Origin: Thalassotalea sp. LPB0316
Lineage (GTDB): Bacteria; Pseudomonadota; Gammaproteobacteria; Enterobacterales; Alteromonadaceae
Direction: 5' to 3'
Length of the DNA stretch: 64,000 nt
Assembly: GCF_014898095.1 (NCBI RefSeq)
Contig: NZ_CP062946.1
Location: forward strand, 186,001 to 250,000
Under the pieces are notes generated by a model. The model saw only the letters and a list, made by a program, of their open reading frames with translations. It was not told where the DNA came from and ran no database searches. Numbering within the stretch: the first letter of the stretch is position 1; each line of letters starts with the position of its first letter. Below are positions 40,279-47,384 of this stretch, piece after piece. A program made the translations under genes and the position numbers.

Positions 40279-41106
40279 ATGGATTTAAAAGCCTTACAAT
40301 ATTTTATCGCTGTGTACGAACAGAAAAGTTTAACGAAAGCAGCTAAGATCTGCTTTGTTGCTCAGCCGTCGATTTCATCAGCCATCATGCAACTAGAGCA
40401 GAGCCTAAACACTGAGCTGTTTAGCCGGCATCCAAGAGGTGTCGTGCCTTTAGTTAGCGCCAATCAATTATACCCGCTAGCTAAGCAACTGCTTGGGCAA
40501 GCCGATGCAGTGAAAAACCTTTTTAGCCAAGCTAAACAGCATATTGAATTTAAGCTCGGGGTCACACGAGGTTTAGGGGTTCAGCGGATGAGCGCCTTAC
40601 TCAAAGACTTTACTGCAATATCAGACAATATCGCGCTGAGTTTAGTTGCCCCAGAGCAAAGCTGTAATGCGCGGATCATCACAACCGATGAGCTTAGCCC
40701 ACATGAGCAAAGCGTCAACCTTTGGCAAGAAAGTTATTTACTGGCATTGCCTTACAATCACGTATTGGCCTTACAGCCGAGTTTGCAATTGCGTGACTTA
40801 GATCAGCTTACCTTTATTGCGCGCTCTCCCTGTAATGCCGGTGATGCGTTAGCTAAACTGTGTCATGAAAAGCAAATAAGCCTTGATGTAAGGGCAAAGA
40901 TTCGAACAATTGATTACGCTTTAGGGCTTGTCAGTGCTGGCTTAGGTGCAGCATTAGTGCCCGCATACCCAGAAGTTTTAGAGAAAACCGATATCGTCTT
41001 CAAAACGATTGAAGAATTTAATTTCAAACGCCAAGTGGTGTTCGCTTACGATAAATTATCGCCAACGCTTAAACCCTTTATTGAGGTAGTTAAACGCCAC
41101 CGTTAA
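40279..41106 (+). CDS. LysR-type transcriptional regulator (GcdR-like by context)
   Basis: 275-aa regulator with an N-terminal winged helix-turn-helix (residues 1-60, MDLKALQYFIAVYEQKSLTKAAKICFVAQP split across helix 1-3) and a LysR substrate domain from about 90. Divergent from gcdH with two inverted repeats between them, so it probably controls gcdH and the fused E1 gene. Effector unknown; glutarate or glutaryl-CoA would be the obvious guess from context. It is slightly short for the family (usual 290-310). Confidence 0.85.
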   Translation: MDLKALQYFIAVYEQKSLTKAAKICFVAQPSISSAIMQLEQSLNTELFSRHPRGVVPLVSANQLYPLAKQLLGQADAVKNLFSQAKQHIEFKLGVTRGLGVQRMSALLKDFTAISDNIALSLVAPEQSCNARIITTDELSPHEQSVNLWQESYLLALPYNHVLALQPSLQLRDLDQLTFIARSPCNAGDALAKLCHEKQISLDVRAKIRTIDYALGLVSAGLGAALVPAYPEVLEKTDIVFKTIEEFNFKRQVVFAYDKLSPTLKPFIEVVKRHR

Positions 41107-41112
41107 TACATT

Positions 41113-41376
41113 ATACCAATCTGGATAAATAAATGGTCGCTCAGCTTGAGTTAAAAGATTGTAATACGCGGCACTTGTTTTTAGATATGGTTATTCCATT
41201 TCAAAAACCAGTAACAATATATTAAAGCCTTTTAGCCAAGCCCTCAGGAGCTCATCAGTCACCCGATTACTGCCCTAAATTTTCTAGATATAGAATAACT
41301 ATATTTAGAAAATTTAGATTGTACTCGAATGACTGATGTAGCTCTGAGCTGACCATATTATTATCGAGATTGGTAT
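41113..41376. mobile_element. 264-bp MITE-like element with 17-bp terminal inverted repeats
   Basis: The ends ATACCAATCTGGATAAA (41113-41129) and ATTATCGAGATTGGTAT (41360-41376) match as inverted repeats at 15 of 17 positions. Inside are three nested inverted repeats. One is GTTTTTAGATATGG with CCATTTCAAAAAC around 41179-41209. A 17-bp arm starts TAAATTTTCTAG around 41277-41320 and has one mismatch. The third pair is CTCAGGAGCTCATCAGTCA with TGACTGATGTAGCTCTGAG. No coding capacity. This fits a non-autonomous mobile repeat inserted after the LysR gene. Confidence 0.75.
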
Positions 41377-41380
41377 TACA

Positions 41381-41414
41381 AAAAAGCCCTTGCTGAAAAA
41401 TCAACAAGGGCTTT
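41381..41414 (-). terminator. Terminator of the 41437-42192 gene
   Basis: AAAGCCCTTG (41383-41392) pairs with CAAGGGCTTT (41405-41414) around a 12-nt loop. On the minus strand it is followed by a T-tract. It lies 22 nt after the stop codon. Confidence 0.8.
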
Positions 41415-41436
41415 ATGTGCTAATAACTAAATACAA

Positions 41437-42192
41437 TTAAAAGTGAATTTCTGCGCCAGCGTAAACACCTTTAAAGTTGATATCAGCGTATAGATCATCA
41501 ACGTCTTCAATATCTAGAGAAACCTGGCGATAGCCTAGGAAAATATTGACATCGACAGCAATATTATCAACCAGTTCATAGGCGATACCAGCTTGTGCAT
41601 CGTAGAAAGTGTGATCATCAAATGCCAGTAGGTTAGCTTCACCGTATAGACTTAAACCTGTAAAAGGTAAGCCGACTTTAGCCGCGCCGTATAGCATAGG
41701 TACGATACCCGAGAAATCTTCTTCAGCACTTTCCGATAATGTAGCTATTGTACCAACAACACCGGCAAAACCGTCAACATCACGACCTGTTAAACCAAGA
41801 TCTAAGCTAACTAAGCCGTTGTCTAAAATTTCATAATACAAGGTGTAATCGACAAAACTTAAATCAAAGGTGGCATCAACCGTTGTGCCTGCCGGAAAGC
41901 TTACGCCTTGAAAGTCAAAATCTTCATCTAAGACGGTTTGACCACTAGTATCAAGATCTGAAGTGGCAATTTTTACATTTGGAATTAACGGGATCGGGTG
42001 CTCAAAAGCAATGTAATAACTGCCCTTCTTTTTGTTGGTAAAGTTAAAGTCAACTAAATTATTTTGCTCACCAAATTCACCCGATGATTTTTGATCCCAA
42101 ACCGAACCACCAATATAAATGCCTAAAACATCAGCTTGAGCACTTGTTGATAACAGTGCCGCGCAACTTGCTGCGATGAGTGCTTTTTTCAT
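41437..42192 (-). CDS. TIGR04219-type outer-membrane beta-barrel protein
   Basis: 251-aa protein with a signal peptide (MKKALIAASCAALLSTSAQA, cut near residue 20) and a predicted outer-membrane barrel. The sequence has the family's opening DVLGIYIGGSVWDQKSSGEFG and the strand-rich end YRQVSLDIEDVDDLYADINFKG; it finishes with the aromatic residue F (AEIHF), as expected for BAM recognition. The function of the family is unknown. Starts 5 nt after the DUF2333 gene, so they are probably cotranscribed. Confidence 0.75.
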   Translation of the reverse strand: MKKALIAASCAALLSTSAQADVLGIYIGGSVWDQKSSGEFGEQNNLVDFNFTNKKKGSYYIAFEHPIPLIPNVKIATSDLDTSGQTVLDEDFDFQGVSFPAGTTVDATFDLSFVDYTLYYEILDNGLVSLDLGLTGRDVDGFAGVVGTIATLSESAEEDFSGIVPMLYGAAKVGLPFTGLSLYGEANLLAFDDHTFYDAQAGIAYELVDNIAVDVNIFLGYRQVSLDIEDVDDLYADINFKGVYAGAEIHF

Positions 42193-42197
42193 TGTTA

Positions 42198-43190
42198 CTA
42201 CCCTTGACTAAGTAAAGTGTTAAGATCGATCAGCGCTGCATTGGCGCGTGATATATAATTTGCCATGACCAGTGAGTGATTGGCTAACATACCAAAACCA
42301 TCACCGTTTAATATCATTGGACTCCAGACAGGTTGTTGGCTAGCTTCAAGTTCGCGAATGATTTGCTGAACGCTCACTTTTGCATTTTTTTTCTCTAACA
42401 CGTCATTAAAGTCAACTTCAATGGCTTTTAAAAAGTGCAGTAAAGCCCAACTTGCGCCACGTGCTTCATAAAAAACATCGTCTATTTTCCACCAGCTAGT
42501 TTTAACTTGCATTGATGGCTCGCCATAAGTTGACTGCTGCGCAACACTATCACCTGCTAGATCAATATTCAATTGATCTCTGCCAACACTTGCACTTAGA
42601 CGCTGTGAATAACTACCTAGGCGTTTTTCAACTTCTTTTAGCCAGTCTCTTAAGTTGTCTGCACGGGCATAAAACTGTGCCGATGGCGTTCGATTGTCGG
42701 CTAGGGCTTTTCGGTACAAGTATAGCTCTTTAATCGCTTTACCGTATTCACTTTCCGCACTCGGAAACGCCCAGCTACGGTGATCAATATTAAAACGCGG
42801 TTGTGCTTTTTGTAGATAAGGGTTTTCTGTCGACTGAGATTGTGAACGGCTAAACTCTTGGCGCATCACTAAAGACATATCGCGCACCATCTCTAGCACA
42901 CCAAATTCCCACGAAGGAATATTGTCTAAAAACACCGATGGCGGCATGGCATCGTTCGCCAAATACCCGCCCGGTTTATTCAATAGGGTTTCAGCAACGC
43001 GAATTAACGATGTCGTTGTTGTATAACCTACAACTAGCTTAACCTGCTCTTTTTGAGCATCGGCAATAGCTTCTTGCTTAATGTCTATCTGATTTGGCTC
43101 GAAACTCCAATAAACACCAATAAAATAATTGATAAGTAAGATAGCGCCAAGCACTGTGGCAATTGTTTTAGGGGAGAATTTATCTGTCAT
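42198..43190 (-). CDS. DUF2333 family inner-membrane protein
   Basis: 330-aa protein with one N-terminal membrane segment (about residues 9-28) and a large periplasmic helical domain. FEPNQIDIKQEA, FLDNIPSWEFGVLEMVRDMSLVMRQEFSRSQSQS and the C-terminal YISRANAALIDLNTLLSQG match the DUF2333 pattern. Function unknown. Between the PCu(A)C gene (9 nt) and the TIGR04219 gene (5 nt), likely one operon. Confidence 0.8.
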   Translation of the reverse strand: MTDKFSPKTIATVLGAILLINYFIGVYWSFEPNQIDIKQEAIADAQKEQVKLVVGYTTTTSLIRVAETLLNKPGGYLANDAMPPSVFLDNIPSWEFGVLEMVRDMSLVMRQEFSRSQSQSTENPYLQKAQPRFNIDHRSWAFPSAESEYGKAIKELYLYRKALADNRTPSAQFYARADNLRDWLKEVEKRLGSYSQRLSASVGRDQLNIDLAGDSVAQQSTYGEPSMQVKTSWWKIDDVFYEARGASWALLHFLKAIEVDFNDVLEKKNAKVSVQQIIRELEASQQPVWSPMILNGDGFGMLANHSLVMANYISRANAALIDLNTLLSQG

Positions 43191-43199
43191 AACACTTCC

Positions 43200-43664
43200 T
43201 TAATGGTGTTGATGAGTATTTACGTGTTTGATACTTTTTATCGGCAAATCCACAACGATTGGTGGGTGCTCTTCAAACAACAAGGTTAAGCTTTCGCTTT
43301 GTCCATGCTTTAACGACTGTTGAATATCAAACGCCATGATATGCAATCCGGCTGGCTCAAGCGTTACCGTTTGATGAGCAGGAATAATGATTTTATCGAC
43401 CTGCCCCATGCGCATCATGCCGTTGACCATTGTGTGTTCGTGTAGCTCGATTCTTGGGCTAAAGCTCGCTTTGGCCGCTACCAAAATAATCTCAACAGCG
43501 TGGTGATTAGTAATGCGCATATAGCTAGATGTGACATTCGTTCCCGGAATCAGCTCTCGCATATATTGACCAGACACCTCAACTTCACCAGCTATAGCTT
43601 TTGCAAACGGCGCTAACAAAAGACAAAGCGCTATTGGCATAATAAAAGTCATTACTTTGTTCAT
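43200..43664 (-). CDS. Periplasmic copper chaperone PCu(A)C
   Basis: Copper(I)-binding periplasmic protein that delivers copper to cytochrome oxidase. Signal peptide followed by a cupredoxin-like domain with the family's His/Met-rich motif: ELHEHTMVNGMMRMGQ ... LHIMAF. A His-rich tail (HVNTHQHH) may add a second copper site. The longest frame starts at 43694, but ATG 43664 has AGGA upstream and begins directly with the signal peptide (MNKVMTFIMP), giving 154 aa. First gene of a three-gene unit. Confidence 0.88.
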   Translation of the reverse strand: MNKVMTFIMPIALCLLLAPFAKAIAGEVEVSGQYMRELIPGTNVTSSYMRITNHHAVEIILVAAKASFSPRIELHEHTMVNGMMRMGQVDKIIIPAHQTVTLEPAGLHIMAFDIQQSLKHGQSESLTLLFEEHPPIVVDLPIKSIKHVNTHQHH

Positions 43665-43734
43665 TTTTATCCTATACATCCTGTAGTAAAACAACTAACT
43701 TACCTCTATCTATTGTATATAAGCTTTTAATAAA

Positions 43735-44475
43735 ATGAATGATTTAATTCTTAGTACGACAAATAATCATGTACTTACCATCACCCTGAATCGCCTTGAT
43801 AAACAAAACGCCCTGTTAAACGACATGTATATCAAGCTAAGTTCATTGCTCGATGAAGCAGAATCTAACGATGATATTCGCGTGGTTATAATTCAAGGTA
43901 GCGATAGCTGCTTCAGTGCTGGCAATGATTTAAACGATTTCCTCAATGGTACCGGTTCATTAGATGAACGTGGCGGTTATCAATTTATTCAAAAGCTCGG
44001 TCAATTTAAGAAACCTCTGATCGCTGCCGTTGCTGGCAATGCCGTTGGTATCGGTACGACACTCCTACTACATTGTGATATGGCAATCGCTGCGACCAAT
44101 GCCAAATTCATGCTGCCATTTGCCCAACTTGGTTTGTGCCCAGAGGCGGCTTCAAGTTACTTATTACCCAAACTCGTTGGCCGCGTTAAAGCTTTTGAGT
44201 TACTGGTGTTAGGCGATAAATTTGATGCCCACACGGCACTGCAGCTCGGTATGGTCAATCAAGTTGTCGAGCCAGAGCAACTACTTGAATCGGCTCAATT
44301 ACTCGCCGCGCGTCTAGTAAAACTTCCTCCTCAGGCACTACAAATATCGCGTGAGCTCATTGCGAAGGGTTGCCAACAGGCGGTTAGCGACATTATGTAC
44401 GAAGAAATTTTAGCGTTTGAAAAACTGCTTAAAACACCTGAAAGCAAAGCTATTTTGCAGCATTTAGCGAAATAA
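43735..44475 (+). CDS. Enoyl-CoA hydratase/isomerase family protein
   Basis: 246-aa crotonase-fold enzyme. The oxyanion-hole motifs are SCFSAGNDLNDF and AVAGNAVGIGTTLLLHCDMAIAA. The active-site region reads LGLCPEAASSYLLPKLVG, which resembles delta3,delta2-enoyl-CoA isomerases (ECI2-like, one glutamate) more than classical hydratases. Single gene, divergent from the PCu(A)C gene, and convergent with the psp operon. Substrate uncertain. Confidence 0.82.
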   Translation: MNDLILSTTNNHVLTITLNRLDKQNALLNDMYIKLSSLLDEAESNDDIRVVIIQGSDSCFSAGNDLNDFLNGTGSLDERGGYQFIQKLGQFKKPLIAAVAGNAVGIGTTLLLHCDMAIAATNAKFMLPFAQLGLCPEAASSYLLPKLVGRVKAFELLVLGDKFDAHTALQLGMVNQVVEPEQLLESAQLLAARLVKLPPQALQISRELIAKGCQQAVSDIMYEEILAFEKLLKTPESKAILQHLAK

Positions 44476-44517
44476 CCAGAATTATATAAAAACAGGATTT
44501 AGCCAACTATTAACTAA

Positions 44518-44552
44518 ACAACGCCAAGTTGCTTTCGCACACTTGGCGTTGT
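44518..44552. terminator. Bidirectional stem-loop between crotonase gene and psp operon
   Basis: Perfect 11-bp stem ACAACGCCAAG (44518-44528) / CTTGGCGTTGT (44542-44552) with a 13-nt loop, between two convergent genes. U-tracts are weak on both sides. Confidence 0.65.
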
Positions 44553-44555
44553 CAT

Positions 44556-44906
44556 TTATGAATAGTACTCTTGCGTGGTTGGCTTTTTCTCTCTTGCTAA
44601 CAAATATATAGCTAATGCGACCAACAACACCGGCCAGAAAATACCAATTATCGCCATTGCTATACTACCTAATACCATCACTGCAATAAAAATCGCACCA
44701 CCAAAAACACTGAGTACAATTGCAAGTGCTACCAGTATTAATACCACCACGACCAACGCCGACATACTAATGGCCTGCAGTGGAGCTAACTGTTCATCAT
44801 CGACCATCACACTGAGATCAAAAAACTCAAGAAAGCTCATGCCTAGCGCATAAGTCAAAAACATCGTCGCTAGAATGGCCAGTAATAATGATTTGAAAAA
44901 AGACAT
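44556..44906 (-). CDS. Small membrane protein of the psp operon, unknown function
   Basis: 116-aa protein with three predicted membrane spans (about residues 5-25, 48-70 and 72-105) and a short basic/polar tail. An acidic loop (VMVDDEQLAP) lies between spans 1 and 2. It follows pspC by 16 nt, so it belongs to the pspA-pspC transcription unit. I do not recognise it as PspB, PspD or PspG. It may be a lineage-specific Psp membrane partner. Confidence 0.7.
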   Translation of the reverse strand: MSFFKSLLLAILATMFLTYALGMSFLEFFDLSVMVDDEQLAPLQAISMSALVVVVLILVALAIVLSVFGGAIFIAVMVLGSIAMAIIGIFWPVLLVALAIYLLAREKKPTTQEYYS

Positions 44907-44922
44907 TTTTGACTCCTACGGG

Positions 44923-45132
44923 TTATCTGTTTGGTATTAAAATCGCTGCGCCAATATAGGCAATCAGCATAGCAACGGGAAACATCAAAAATAAACACAC
45001 TGCCGCCGCTCTAACAGCGAGTCTTGGTGTATTGTAATGTTTAGCGATACCACCACATACACCCGAAATTTTCTTGTGAACTAAGTCTTTGGTTAAGACA
45101 CGCTTAATTCGATATGATTTTCGATAATCCAT
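44923..45132 (-). CDS. pspC: PspC-domain protein
   Basis: 69-aa protein consisting almost only of a PspC domain: KKISGVCGGIAKHYNTPRLAVRAAAVCLFL, followed by one or two membrane spans ending AYIGAAILIPNR. In enterobacteria PspB and PspC sense membrane stress and draw PspA away from PspF. E. coli PspC is longer (119 aa); this one lacks the C-terminal part. No pspB is seen. Confidence 0.87.
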   Translation of the reverse strand: MDYRKSYRIKRVLTKDLVHKKISGVCGGIAKHYNTPRLAVRAAAVCLFLMFPVAMLIAYIGAAILIPNR

Positions 45133-45217
45133 TTTAATCTCCTTAATAGTGGTAGCTCATGTACATCGGTGCTACCACAATAAACTAGGGGTAAGCGCAT
45201 AGGCTCGTGAATAAATG

Positions 45218-45240
45218 ACGGCTATCTAACAATTAGCCGT
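45218..45240 (-). other. Stem-loop over the pspA stop codon
   Basis: ACGGCTA (45218-45224) and TAGCCGT (45234-45240) form a 7-bp stem that includes the pspA stop codon. With a 100-nt gap to pspC and no U-tract, it may lower expression of the distal genes relative to pspA. Confidence 0.4.
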
Positions 45241-45901
45241 TGGCAACTTTAGCTTTTAAGGCTTCAAGCTCGTTGTCAATCTGCTCATCGTTTTCAAGCG
45301 CCTGAATTTGGCTTGCTAAGTCGTTGGTCTGAGTTAGGTCATAGGCTTCAACCTGTGCTTCAATGTCATCAATTTTTTGTTGATAACGCTCAAACTTGTT
45401 TAGCGCTTCATCTATGTTGTGTACTGTGGCTTTTTCTCTTACTTTTAAACGAACTTGCGCAGATTGCTGGCGCATTAAGAAGCTTTCTTGCTTGCGTTTT
45501 GCTTCGGTCAACTTCTCTTGCAAACGCTCTGCATCAGCCTGAATATCAACTAATACCTCATCAATGGTTTGCATTTGATTTTCAAGCGCTTCAAATGTTT
45601 GGCTAACCTTTTGTTTCTCAACTAAGGCTTGCTTTGCTAGATCGTCGCGACCTTTTTCTACCGCCAATTGTGCTTTTTGCTGCCAGCTTGTCACTTGACG
45701 TTTAGCAAAAGCTAACTCTCTTGCTAGCGATTTTTTTTCAGCGATATTTTTTGCTGCGCTTGCGCGCACTTCAACAAGCGTTTCTTCCATTTCTTGGATA
45801 ATAAGCTTAAGCATCTTTTCTGGATTTTCGGCTTTATCCAATAAGCTGTTGATATTGGCATTAATGATATCTGCAAATCGTGTAAACATTCCCATGTTCA
45901 T
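45233..45901 (-). CDS. pspA: Phage shock protein A (PspA/IM30 family)
   Basis: Peripheral membrane ESCRT-III-like protein that protects the inner membrane and, in enterobacteria, inhibits the activator PspF. The 222-aa sequence is almost wholly coiled coil. The family's N terminus, MFTRFADIINANINSLLDKAE, and PEKMLKLIIQEMEETLVEVR are clear. It is preceded by a sigma-54 promoter (45966-45981) and a palindrome at 46054-46066. No pspF gene lies in the window, so the activator must be elsewhere. Confidence 0.95.
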   Translation of the reverse strand: MNMGMFTRFADIINANINSLLDKAENPEKMLKLIIQEMEETLVEVRASAAKNIAEKKSLARELAFAKRQVTSWQQKAQLAVEKGRDDLAKQALVEKQKVSQTFEALENQMQTIDEVLVDIQADAERLQEKLTEAKRKQESFLMRQQSAQVRLKVREKATVHNIDEALNKFERYQQKIDDIEAQVEAYDLTQTNDLASQIQALENDEQIDNELEALKAKVANG

Positions 45902-45965
45902 ATCCTCTTGATTGTTTAATTAATTTGATCAAGCTGCATATTGTTGCGCTTGTTGTGTTTACTAA

Positions 45966-45981
45966 TTCAATCGCTGTGCCA
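45966..45981 (-). promoter_or_regulatory. Sigma-54 promoter of pspA
   Basis: Minus-strand TGGCACAGCGATTGAA, i.e. the -24 element TGGCAC and -12 TTGA (consensus TGGCACG-N4-TTGCW), 65 nt before the pspA start. The same core occurs in the two promoters at 47077 and 47826. E. coli pspA is sigma-54 dependent, which supports this call. Confidence 0.8.
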
Positions 45982-46053
45982 ACTCACAAAAAAACACGTA
46001 AACCACTGAATAGTATAGACTTTATAAAAAACACAAAAACAAAAGCAAACAAA

Positions 46054-46066
46054 GACATAATATGTC
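46054..46066. promoter_or_regulatory. Candidate activator-binding palindrome upstream of pspA
   Basis: Perfect palindrome GACATAATATGTC, 72 nt upstream of the -24/-12 promoter. The identical 13-mer lies at the identical distance upstream of the promoter at 47077. This fits an upstream activating site for PspF or a similar enhancer-binding protein. Confidence 0.7.
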
Positions 46067-46141
46067 AGACCACTAAAAAGTGTAATACACAAAAATATGG
46101 CGAATTTAACCACGCAAATAAATATAGAGAAAAATAAACGG

Positions 46142-46181
46142 AAAAAACCAAAGCACTATGTTGCTTTGCTTAGTGCTTTGG
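46142..46181 (-). terminator. Terminator after the 80-aa secreted protein gene
   Basis: Perfect 11-bp stem CCAAAGCACTA (46148-46158) / TAGTGCTTTGG (46171-46181) with six T after it on the minus strand. It separates this gene from the pspA promoter region. Confidence 0.85.
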
Positions 46182-46229
46182 CTTATTCAACGAGTAGATA
46201 AAAAATAATAATTGATGAGTCATTGTGAG

Positions 46230-46472
46230 TTAGTTTGAGGGCTCGGACTCTTTATCGCGTTGCTCATTATCAACGGGTAACAAGACTTTAATAGACTTAA
46301 CGGCATCAGAAATATTTCTTGACACTTGCTCGGTTATGTCGAGTTTAACCTGGTCTTTATCTGCGCTGAGATAGTCGTTAACCGTTGATTTTATATCATC
46401 GTATGACGGAGCTGCCACGCTCGAAAACGAGAAACTAGCCACACATAAAATAGACAGTATTGATTTCATCAT
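46230..46472 (-). CDS. Small secreted protein, distant third member of the Psp-linked family
   Basis: 80 aa (79 if the second ATG is used) with a signal peptide ending about SVAA. The mature part is short, charged and helical: DDIKSTVNDY, then VSRNISDAVKS. This matches the layout of the 89-aa proteins at 46760 and 47512 (acidic helix with DIK/DVK and DY/VY, then an I-xx-A-x-S stretch) at low identity. The SD is CGGAG. No sigma-54 promoter and no 39-aa partner are evident. Function unknown. Confidence 0.6.
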   Translation of the reverse strand: MMKSILSILCVASFSFSSVAAPSYDDIKSTVNDYLSADKDQVKLDITEQVSRNISDAVKSIKVLLPVDNEQRDKESEPSN

Positions 46473-46598
46473 ATTTCTCCGAAAAAAATTATCGACATAG
46501 ATTACGATAGCGATGATGAGACAGATGAGTTATTAAAAGAACAAACAGATGTAGTTAAGATCGAAGCGGAATAATAGGAAGCAATAAAAAAGAAGTAA

Positions 46599-46633
46599 TA
46601 AAAAAGCTTGAACAGTGAAAACAGTTCAAGCTT
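46599..46633 (-). terminator. Terminator of the second secreted/membrane microprotein pair
   Basis: AAGCTTGAAC (46604-46613) pairs with GTTCAAGCTT (46624-46633) and overlaps the stop codon of the 39-aa gene. On the minus strand it is followed by TTTTTATTA. Confidence 0.8.
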
Positions 46634-46751
46634 ATTTTGAGGTTGGTATGAGTACTTCTTTATCTTCATACCAACTGATTAAAAAAGACAGTGCAATGAG
46701 CAAGGCTGAAGGCAATAGTGTGATAATAAAAATACTTGATACACTAATCAT
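46632..46751 (-). CDS. 39-aa single-span membrane microprotein (copy 2)
   Basis: Short gene (39 codons plus stop) 8 nt after the 46760-47029 gene, with SD AGGTGG. The product starts MISVSSIFIITLLPSALLIA, has one membrane span (about residues 5-25) and the motif LISWYEDK at 24-31, then a polar tail. Its paralogue at 47385 also has exactly 39 aa, with the same start MISV-SIF, TLLPS and LISWYEDK. Conservation of length, motif and position argues for a real protein. Function unknown. Confidence 0.75.
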   Translation of the reverse strand: MISVSSIFIITLLPSALLIALSFLISWYEDKEVLIPTSK

Positions 46752-46759
46752 ACAACCAC

Positions 46760-47029
46760 CTACTCGATATCAGCTTGCTCTGCGACTTCTTCAACGTCGA
46801 TCTTGTTGTTAGCTAACATATCAACTGATGTTGTTAATAGTGGGACTCTAAAGTTGCTAACAGCAGTTAGAATATCTTTACTAATTTGCATACGCATTGC
46901 ACTTTGAACATCAACACTATGTTGTTGAACATAAACATCGGTAACATCTTTAACATTGTCTGTTTCAGTTGCCGCAAAAGCAGGTAAAGTCATCATTGCC
47001 GATAAAGTGATAGCAGTTAAGGTTTTCAT
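46760..47029 (-). CDS. 89-aa secreted protein of the Psp-linked family (copy 2)
   Basis: Small exported protein: signal peptide (MKTLTAITLSAMMTLPAFA, cut at AFA-AT), then about 70 helical, acidic residues. It shares VKDVTD-x-Y-x-QQHS-x-DVQ and the C-terminal Q-x-DIE with the 89-aa protein at 47512. No cysteines, no enzyme motif. It is transcribed from a sigma-54 promoter (47077-47092) with the 39-aa membrane gene. A periplasmic sensor or membrane-protective role beside Psp is inference. Confidence 0.75.
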   Translation of the reverse strand: MKTLTAITLSAMMTLPAFAATETDNVKDVTDVYVQQHSVDVQSAMRMQISKDILTAVSNFRVPLLTTSVDMLANNKIDVEEVAEQADIE

Positions 47030-47076
47030 TTTTTACTCTCCAATAATTAAATTTTAATTTACTACACCTTCCCTAT

Positions 47077-47092
47077 TACAAGGCCTGTGCCA
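47077..47092 (-). promoter_or_regulatory. Sigma-54 promoter of microprotein pair 2
   Basis: Minus-strand TGGCACAGGCCTTGTA: -24 TGGCAC and -12 TTGTA with correct spacing, about 48 nt before the start codon. It shares the TGGCACA core with the pspA promoter. Confidence 0.8.
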
Positions 47093-47348
47093 ACATTCAA
47101 AATAAACATAACCCATTGAATTTAAAAAACAAAAATAAAAACCGCAAAAACACCACAATAGCACGACATAATATGTCTTACTATTTATTGTTGATATTCG
47201 TTAAAACTTGGTAAATTTAACTAACAAAGATATAACATTTAAAATATTGCCGATTTTTCGTTGATATTAGCTAATGACGAGAATTGTACTAACCGATTGG
47301 TTAACGTTTGGGAATAAAGCAAATGAGTACTAGCGGGAATTATAAAGA
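47093..47348. other. Regulatory spacer between the two microprotein pairs
   Basis: AT-rich region without a supported gene. It contains the activator palindrome at 47165-47177. The stretch between palindrome and promoter resembles that of pspA (ACCCATTGAAT here, ACCACTGAAT there), so the two control regions may share ancestry by duplication. Confidence 0.5.
47165..47177. promoter_or_regulatory. Candidate activator-binding palindrome of pair 2
   Basis: GACATAATATGTC, identical to the site upstream of pspA and at the same 72-nt distance from the sigma-54 promoter. Confidence 0.7.
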
Positions 47349-47383
47349 CAAAAAAAAGCCTGATATCAAATCGATTATCAGGC
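47349..47383 (-). terminator. Terminator of microprotein pair 1
   Basis: GCCTGATA (47358-47365) pairs with TATCAGGC (47376-47383), followed on the minus strand by seven T. It lies 2 nt after the stop of the 39-aa gene. Confidence 0.85.
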
Positions 47384-47384
47384 C

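Noticed and set aside
46170..46223. A 17-codon frame (MTHQLLFF...) 6 nt behind the 80-aa secreted protein, at the position of the 39-aa genes
   Set aside because: No SD, no similarity to the two 39-aa proteins, and it runs into the terminator stem. At most a decayed remnant.
46615..46812. Plus-strand frame of 65 codons in the psp region, and a similar one of 87 codons at 47308-47571
   Set aside because: They resemble each other only because they lie opposite the duplicated minus-strand genes. No SD, and their frames cross terminators.
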